In this document: positions 13,565-18,572 of the stretch, in pieces | Position numbering within the stretch: the first letter of the stretch is position 1 | How the letters are laid out: each line of letters begins with the position of its first letter | Program-made: the position numbers and the translations under genes | Origin: Candidatus Omnitrophota bacterium | GTDB lineage: Bacteria > Omnitrophota > Gorgyraeia > B26-G9 | DNA length: 18,572 nucleotides | Direction: 5' to 3' | Assembly: GCA_028718845.1 (NCBI GenBank) | Contig: JAQULA010000010.1 | Coordinates: forward strand, 1-18,572 | Notes under the pieces: model-generated | The model's database searches: none | Told to the model about the DNA's origin: nothing | Seen by the model: the letters and a program-made list of their open reading frames with translations, nothing else

Positions 13565-15658
13565 ATGGGTGTTCGTGTTTACGAGTTGGCCAAAGAATTA
13601 GGACTCTCCAGCAAGGATATGATTGCCAGGCTTGAAGCGTTGCATATTGCGGTTAAAGGACATATGAGCGCGCTGGATGATGATACCGCGGAAATAATTC
13701 GCCATGAATTTGCCGCTAAATCCGGGGAAAAGAAACCGGCGGAGAATGTTGCTACCGAGAAAAAAACAGCGGAAAAGAAACCGATAGAAAAGAAATCGAT
13801 AGAAAAGAAACCGGTTGAAAAGAAACCGGCTGAAAAAAAACATCCGGAAATTAAGCCTGCGGCCGAAAAAAAAGCGGAACCGGAGCCTGTACTTCCGGTT
13901 TTGAAAACATTGATCTTGAAACTTCCGGTATCAGTCAAGGATCTCTCGGTTAAACTGCAGGTAAATACGACCGAACTGATCAAGAAGCTCATGGCTAAAA
14001 AAATCATGGCCACCATCAACCAGGCGCTTGAGGAAACGATTGTCCGGGATATTTGCCGGGAGTTTGGTTTTGAGGTGGTGCCGGAACTTTCCGCGGAGGA
14101 ACAGTTGCTGCTTAAGCACCGGCAGGAAGACACCAAAGAAGGACTGGTGTTGCGTCCTCCGGTGGTGACCCTCATGGGTCATGTCGACCATGGAAAAACA
14201 TCGCTGCTGGACGCGATTCGCAAATCTAATGTGGTGAGTAAGGAATCCGGGGGAATTACCCAGCATATCGGCGCTTATGAAGTGATCGTCAATAAAGGCA
14301 AGGTCACCTTTTTGGATACCCCCGGCCACGAGGCATTTACGGCAATGCGCGCGCGGGGAGCGAATATTACGGATATTGTTATTATTGTCGTGGCCGCGGA
14401 TGACGGGATTATGCCGCAGACCGTGGAAGCGATTAATCATGCCAAGGCCGCCGGAGTTCCGATCGTAGTGGCGATCAATAAAATGGATTTACCCGGAGCG
14501 GATATCGAACGGGTAAAACGGCAGTTGGCGGACCTGGACCTGACCAGTGAAGACTGGGGCGGAAAAACGATTACGGTCCCGGTATCGGCGAAAAAAGGCA
14601 CGGGCATCGATCATCTTCTGGAAATGCTGCTGCTGGAAGCCGAATTGCTGGAACTGAGGGCCAATCCGGAAGGCTTGGCTCGGGGAACGATCATTGAAAG
14701 CAAGCTCTCCAAAGGCAGCGGACCCACGGCGACCATGCTGGTTCAGAACGGGACTCTGCGCGTAGGGGACGTGTTTGTCTGCGGTCTGACCACCGGTAAA
14801 GTACGGGCAATGAGCAATGATTCCGGAGCGCGGGTGACCCAGGCCGGACCGTCCGACCCGGTGGAAATTTCCGGGCTTTCGCAGGTACCGCAGGTCGGTG
14901 ATGTTTTCTACGTGGTGGAAGATGAAAAAATGGCCCGGGAGCTTTCGATTAAAAAGAACGAGGAAATGCGCCGGCAGAACCTGGTCCCCGCACAACGGGT
15001 GAGCTTGGATGAGTTGTTCCAAAAAGCCCAGCAGGGTCAGCTTAAGGAATTGAATATCATCATCAAGGCCGATGTTCAGGGATCGCTTGAGGCCCTGGTG
15101 AGTTCTTTGAAGGAATTGGGAACGAAAGATATCGCGGTAAGGATCATTCATTCGCAAGTGGGCACGATTAACGAATCGGACGTTATGCTTGCGGTGGCCA
15201 GTAACGCCGTAATTATCGGGTTCCATGTTTCCATCGACGGTCAGGCCAAAGAAGAGGCCGAGAAAAAAGGCGTGGATGTCCGGCTGTTCCGGATTATTTA
15301 CGATGTGATCAATGCCATCCGGTTGAGCATGGAAGGACTGCTTGAGCCCACGGTTAAGGAAACGTTTGCCGGACGGGCGAAAGTATTGCAGATATTCAAG
15401 GTGTCGGATGTGGGCAAGATCGCCGGTTGTATGGTGGTCAAAGGAAAGTTCGCGCGTTCGGCGGACCTGGTCCGTTTGTTTCGTAAGGAAGAGTGTTTGT
15501 TCGAAGGCAAGCTGGAATCATTGAAACGTTATAAAGATGACGTCAAAGAAGTAGGGGAAGGGATGGAATGCGGTATCGGGCTGGCTAATTTTTCCTCGAT
15601 AGAGCCGGATGATATTATCGAATGCTACCGTGTTGAAAAAATCGCCCGAAAGTTGTAA
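13565..15658 (+). CDS. infB: Translation initiation factor IF-2
   Basis: IF-2 is the GTPase that brings initiator tRNA to the 30S subunit and joins the subunits. ATG 13565 has AAAGGGA upstream. The 697 residues begin with the IF2-N motif (VRVYELAKELGLSSKDMIAR), then a Lys/Glu-rich linker with pentapeptide repeats (about 64-93), and a second IF2-N-like module (about 120-165, VSVKDLSVKLQVNTTELIKK). The G domain has G1 G205HVDHGKT212, G3 D251TPGHE256 and G4 N305KMD308. Domains II-IV follow, ending EGMECGIGLANFSSIEPDDI and IIECYRVEKIARKL. It has its own promoter and leader instead of following nusA directly. trpS begins eight bases after its stop. Confidence 0.97.
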   Translation: MGVRVYELAKELGLSSKDMIARLEALHIAVKGHMSALDDDTAEIIRHEFAAKSGEKKPAENVATEKKTAEKKPIEKKSIEKKPVEKKPAEKKHPEIKPAAEKKAEPEPVLPVLKTLILKLPVSVKDLSVKLQVNTTELIKKLMAKKIMATINQALEETIVRDICREFGFEVVPELSAEEQLLLKHRQEDTKEGLVLRPPVVTLMGHVDHGKTSLLDAIRKSNVVSKESGGITQHIGAYEVIVNKGKVTFLDTPGHEAFTAMRARGANITDIVIIVVAADDGIMPQTVEAINHAKAAGVPIVVAINKMDLPGADIERVKRQLADLDLTSEDWGGKTITVPVSAKKGTGIDHLLEMLLLEAELLELRANPEGLARGTIIESKLSKGSGPTATMLVQNGTLRVGDVFVCGLTTGKVRAMSNDSGARVTQAGPSDPVEISGLSQVPQVGDVFYVVEDEKMARELSIKKNEEMRRQNLVPAQRVSLDELFQKAQQGQLKELNIIIKADVQGSLEALVSSLKELGTKDIAVRIIHSQVGTINESDVMLAVASNAVIIGFHVSIDGQAKEEAEKKGVDVRLFRIIYDVINAIRLSMEGLLEPTVKETFAGRAKVLQIFKVSDVGKIAGCMVVKGKFARSADLVRLFRKEECLFEGKLESLKRYKDDVKEVGEGMECGIGLANFSSIEPDDIIECYRVEKIARKL
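13754..13843 (+). repeat. Six tandem 15-bp units in infB encoding xEKKx
   Basis: Units begin at 13754, 13769, 13784, 13799, 13814 and 13829 and encode TEKKT, AEKKP, IEKKS, IEKKP, VEKKP and AEKKH. The middle four share GAAAAGAAA-CG. They lie in the flexible linker between the N-terminal modules of IF-2, where length varies widely between species. The near identity of units points to recent slippage or unequal exchange. A DNA function is not suggested. Confidence 0.85.
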
Positions 15659-15666
15659 TTGGAATA

Positions 15667-16650
15667 ATGAAAAAAAGAATTTTAAGTGGGATGCGTCCCA
15701 CCGGAAAACTGCATTTAGGGCATTTGGTCGGCGCGCTGAAAAACTGGCGTGAATTACAGGACGAGTATGATTGCTTTTTCATGGTCGCCGATTGGCATGC
15801 CTTGATGGGCGAGTATAAAGATCCCGGCCGGCTGCACGAGTATTCGATCGATAATGTCGTCGATTGGATCAGCTGCGGGATCGACCCCGATCGTTCGACG
15901 CTGTTCATTCAATCCCGGGTGCCGGAACACCTCGAGTTGTTCATGGTATTTTCCTGTATGACCCCGTTGGGCTGGCTGGAACGCTGCCCGACCTATAAAG
16001 AACAGCTGCGGGAAGTGACCACGCGCGAAATCAATACCTACGCATTTTTAGGGTACCCGGCTTTGCAGGCGGCGGATATCCTGCTGTATAAAGCGAGTGT
16101 CGTGCCGGTGGGCGAGGACCAGCTGCCGCATGTGGAATTGACCCGGGAGATCGCCAAGCGATTCGCGTTTCTGATGAAGCGGGAGGTTTTTCCCGAGCCG
16201 CAGGCAAAACTGACCACCGTGCCGCGATTGCTGGGAACCGACGGCCGCAAAATGTCCAAAAGTTACGATAATTATATCGGCCTGGGCGACGCTCCGGAGC
16301 TGGTGCGCAAAAAAGTAATGAATATGTTTACCGATCCGCAGCGGATCAAGCGGACCGATCCCGGACGGCCGGAAGTGTGTAATCTGCACAGTTACTATCA
16401 GGTTTTTGCCGAAGCCGCCGAAACCGCGGCCGTGGAACAACAATGCCGTAAAGCGGAAACCGGGTGCACCGACTGCAAGAAGCGGCTGGCCGAGATTCTG
16501 TCCGCGTATCTGGCTCCGATTCAGGAAAAGCGGGAAGCGTTGTTGAGCGATAAGGGTAAAATTTCTAAAATTCTTGAACAGGGAAATCAAAAAGCGCGTA
16601 TGATAGCCGCGGAGACGATGCGCGAAGTACGGGAAGCGATCGGGATATGA
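15667..16650 (+). CDS. trpS: Tryptophan--tRNA ligase
   Basis: It charges tRNA-Trp with tryptophan using ATP. This 327-residue class I synthetase has the HIGH-type motif in SGMRPTGKLHLGHLVGALKN (HLGH) near the start and K195MSKS199 for the second ATP-binding loop. GTDGRKMSKS, MVADWHALM and YPALQAADILLY are typical of TrpS. The length is normal. A CxxC-type pair (GCTDCKKRLAE) near residue 275 is common in one TrpS subgroup. It lies eight bases after infB and overlaps scpA by four bases (ATGA), so it belongs to the infB operon. The upstream ribosome site (TTGGAA) is weak, which fits coupling to infB. Confidence 0.96.
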   Translation: MKKRILSGMRPTGKLHLGHLVGALKNWRELQDEYDCFFMVADWHALMGEYKDPGRLHEYSIDNVVDWISCGIDPDRSTLFIQSRVPEHLELFMVFSCMTPLGWLERCPTYKEQLREVTTREINTYAFLGYPALQAADILLYKASVVPVGEDQLPHVELTREIAKRFAFLMKREVFPEPQAKLTTVPRLLGTDGRKMSKSYDNYIGLGDAPELVRKKVMNMFTDPQRIKRTDPGRPEVCNLHSYYQVFAEAAETAAVEQQCRKAETGCTDCKKRLAEILSAYLAPIQEKREALLSDKGKISKILEQGNQKARMIAAETMREVREAIGI

Positions 16651-17393
16651 GCTACAAAGTCAAACTGGAAATTTTCGAAGGCCCCCTGGATCTATTGCTG
16701 TATCTGATCAAGCGCAATCATGTCAATATCCACGATATCCCGATTGCCCAGGTAACCGAGCAATACATGCAGTATTTGGAGCTGATGCGGCTGCTCGACC
16801 TGAATATTGCCGGCGAGTTTCTGGTGATGGCGGCGACCCTGATCCATATCAAGTCAAAGATGCTGCTTCCTCCGGATGAAACCGAAGCCGAAGAGGCGGA
16901 GGAAGCCGACCCGCGCGCGGAACTGGTGCGGAAGCTTTTGGAATATAAAAAATTCAAGGAAGTGGCCGGTTATCTTGAACAACGCGAATCGATCCAGCGC
17001 AAAATTTTCAAACGGGTAAATCCGGCCGGCGGTATCGAAGGCGAAGAGGAAGTGTTTTTCGAAACCAGCGTGTTCGACCTGATCGCCGCCTTTTCCAAAG
17101 CGCTTAAGGATGTCCCGCGGGATGTGTTTCGCGAAATTATCGAGGATGAATTTACCGTCGAAGGCAAGATCCACGATTTGCTGCATTTGCTGGTGGAAAA
17201 GCGCCAATTATCGCTTAATGAATTGTTTCTATGCTCGAAAAATAAATACGAAATCATTGTGACGTTTTTGGGAGTGCTGGAGCTTATCCGCCAGAAAGAA
17301 GTGGTCGCGGCGCAAAAGGGGCTGTTTGGAGACGTAATGGTTTTTCTAAATGAGGAACGGGTCGTACCGCCGATGCATGTGAGTACGACCTAA
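16647..17393 (+). CDS. scpA: Segregation and condensation protein A
   Basis: ScpA is the kleisin of the Smc-ScpAB condensin and bridges the Smc heads. The 248 residues begin YKVKLEIFEGPLDLLLYLIK, then IPIAQVTEQYMQYLELM and LDLNIAGEFLVMAATLIHIK, all characteristic of the N-terminal Smc-binding domain. The centre is acidic (ETEAEEAEEADP), and the C-terminal winged helix ends LGVLELIRQKEVVAAQKGLF. The ATG overlaps the trpS stop, and scpB follows, the usual scpA-scpB pair. An smc gene is not in the window. Confidence 0.95.
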   Translation: MSYKVKLEIFEGPLDLLLYLIKRNHVNIHDIPIAQVTEQYMQYLELMRLLDLNIAGEFLVMAATLIHIKSKMLLPPDETEAEEAEEADPRAELVRKLLEYKKFKEVAGYLEQRESIQRKIFKRVNPAGGIEGEEEVFFETSVFDLIAAFSKALKDVPRDVFREIIEDEFTVEGKIHDLLHLLVEKRQLSLNELFLCSKNKYEIIVTFLGVLELIRQKEVVAAQKGLFGDVMVFLNEERVVPPMHVSTT

Positions 17394-17414
17394 CGGGGCA
17401 AAGGAGTGGTGGCT

Positions 17415-18155
17415 GTGTTTGAAGGGAATTTAAAACAGGTAGTGGAGGCGTTATTGTTCGTCAGTGATAAGCCGCTAACCGTGAAGCAGGTGGTGGATGT
17501 CTGCGAAGGGGTGGAACCGGCGGCGGTTAAAGAAGCGGTGCAGGCATTGATCGAAAAGTATAATACCCCGGACCAGGGCATCCAGATTGCCGAAGTGGCC
17601 GGCGGGTATCAATTTACCACACATCCGGATTGCGTCGATTACCTGAAGAAGCTTTATACCACGCGCCGGGTTTTCCGGTTGTCCGCGCCGTCTTTGGAGA
17701 CCCTGGCGATTGTCGCTTATAAACAGCCGGTGACCCGCGCGGAGATCGAATTCATCCGCGGGGTCAATGTCGACGGAGTTATCAAAACGCTCGAAGAGCG
17801 CGATTTGATAAAGATAAAGGGAAAAAAAGATGTCCCCGGCAAGCCGATCCTGTACGGGACGACCGAGGAATTTTTACACTATTTCGGATTGAAGTCATTA
17901 CAGGAGCTTCCGACCATCGAAGAATTTACGGCCAAGGCCATGGAAAATGCCGCCGAGATGGAATCAATGGAATCGTTTCCGAACCCGGCGGAACAATTGA
18001 GTGAGCCGCAGTCCGGCGATCCGGCCGTGGAATCCAAGGAAACTGCCGCGGAAGAGTCTGCCGGAGCGTTTGTTCCGGATGAGCCGCCGCAAGTAACGGG
18101 AAAGGGTGATGATTATGAGCGCGATGAACATTCAGAAATTGCGCAAAGCAATTGA
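17415..18155 (+). CDS. scpB: Segregation and condensation protein B
   Basis: ScpB dimerises and binds ScpA in the Smc complex. Three in-frame GTG codons (17406, 17409, 17415) are possible; AAGGAG at 17401-17406 overlaps the first and is correctly spaced for GTG 17415, so that start is chosen (246 residues). Two winged-helix domains are visible: KQVVEALLFVSDKPLTVKQV and ETLAIVAYKQPVTRAEIEFI, with the signature RGVNVDGVIKTLEERDLI and ending PILYGTTEEFLHYFGL. About 70 further residues are acidic and low-complexity (AMENAAEMESMESFPNPAEQ and onward), longer than in a minimal ScpB and probably disordered. The last 41 bases overlap the next gene. Confidence 0.94.
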   Translation: MFEGNLKQVVEALLFVSDKPLTVKQVVDVCEGVEPAAVKEAVQALIEKYNTPDQGIQIAEVAGGYQFTTHPDCVDYLKKLYTTRRVFRLSAPSLETLAIVAYKQPVTRAEIEFIRGVNVDGVIKTLEERDLIKIKGKKDVPGKPILYGTTEEFLHYFGLKSLQELPTIEEFTAKAMENAAEMESMESFPNPAEQLSEPQSGDPAVESKETAAEESAGAFVPDEPPQVTGKGDDYERDEHSEIAQSN

Positions 18156-18572
18156 TCAATTAGACGAAAAATTGATTGCCGGGCTTAATGACCGTACCAA
18201 GCTGGCGATACAAATCGGTAAATTAAAGGAAGTATCGAATGCATCGGTGTATATGCCGGCGCGTGAACAGCAAATCTACGAGCATATTAAAAAAACCGGC
18301 AAGGGTCCGCTGCCGTCCGAAGCGTTGATGGCGATTTACCGCGAGATCATGTCCGCGACGATCATGCTGCAGAAACCGATCCGGGTGGCCTATTTCGGGC
18401 CGGCGGCGACGTTTACCCATCTGGCCAGCCTGAAAAAATTCGGGTCCCAGGTCGAATACGCGCCGTCACAGACGATTACCGACGTGTTTGTCGAGGTGGA
18501 ACGCGGCAATTGCGATTACGGGGTGGTGCCGGTGGAAAATTCGATCGAAGGCGCGGTGAATCATACCCTGGA
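18115..18572 (+). CDS. pheA: Chorismate mutase-prephenate dehydratase, N-terminal part, partial
   Basis: The product is a bifunctional enzyme that converts chorismate to prephenate and then phenylpyruvate for phenylalanine synthesis. ATG 18115 follows AAAGGGTG; the gene is cut by the right edge after 152 codons. Residues 1 to about 88 are an AroQ-type chorismate mutase (LRKAIDQLDEKLIAGLNDR; R10, R27, K36, R50 and E51 match the expected substrate-binding positions). From about 90, RVAYFGPAATFTHLASLKKF and GNCDYGVVPVENSIEGAVN begin the prephenate dehydratase domain; the TRF motif and ACT domain would lie outside. The start lies inside scpB in another frame (41-base overlap), so translation is probably coupled. 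Position 48, often acidic in E. coli-type enzymes, is Pro in YMPAR. Confidence 0.93.
   Translation, partial: MSAMNIQKLRKAIDQLDEKLIAGLNDRTKLAIQIGKLKEVSNASVYMPAREQQIYEHIKKTGKGPLPSEALMAIYREIMSATIMLQKPIRVAYFGPAATFTHLASLKKFGSQVEYAPSQTITDVFVEVERGNCDYGVVPVENSIEGAVNHTL

Noticed and set aside
1..18572. tRNA, rRNA, insertion sequence or prophage genes
   Set aside because: None was recognised on either strand. I saw no transposase, integrase or cloverleaf-like sequence, though small RNAs could be missed by eye.

Overview
The window carries genes on the + strand only and comes from a diderm (outer-membrane) bacterium: it encodes a PilQ secretin and a complete PilM/N/O/P alignment set. The repertoire, with several short GFTLVE-type pilin paralogues and an RpoN-controlled pilin, together with the moderate base composition, would fit an uncultured lineage such as Candidatus Omnitrophota or a relative. 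That assignment is a guess from general familiarity; no phylogenetic marker was tested.

Layout. (1) Positions 1-2901 hold the 3' end of a PilR/NtrC-type sigma-54 activator, a 383-bp regulatory region with a GG-N10-GC sigma-54 promoter, the probable major pilin with its own strong terminator, and three more pilin paralogues in tandem. The prepilin-peptidase site decays along this array: Gly, Ala, Ala and then Lys at position -1. (2) Positions 2982-8903 look like one operon from a consensus promoter: a possible 43-residue small protein, a GAF-GGDEF diguanylate cyclase, a PilM-PilN (GspL-like) fusion interrupted by an apparent frameshift near 5050, then pilO, pilP and pilQ. (3) Positions 8917-10665 hold a promoter, a hairpin with a T-tract, then rimP and nusA. 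(4) Positions 10728-13227 hold minor pilins of the PilV, PilW and PilX types; the last carries a large beta-rich extension. (5) Positions 13449-18572 hold a promoter and a hairpin with T-tract nearly identical to the one before rimP, then infB, trpS, scpA, scpB and the start of a chorismate mutase-prephenate dehydratase gene.

How it fits together. The pilus genes form two blocks around a split rimP-nusA // infB operon. The pilin is probably switched on by PilR and RpoN. The alignment complex that links the cytoplasmic platform to the secretin is made with a c-di-GMP synthase. The minor pilins probably prime the filament or decorate its tip. No assembly ATPase (PilB/PilT), platform protein (PilC) or prepilin peptidase lies in the window. 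The most interesting observations are the duplicated leader hairpin in front of rimP-nusA and infB, the pilin array with a degenerating processing site, and the PilM-PilN fusion with its frame break.
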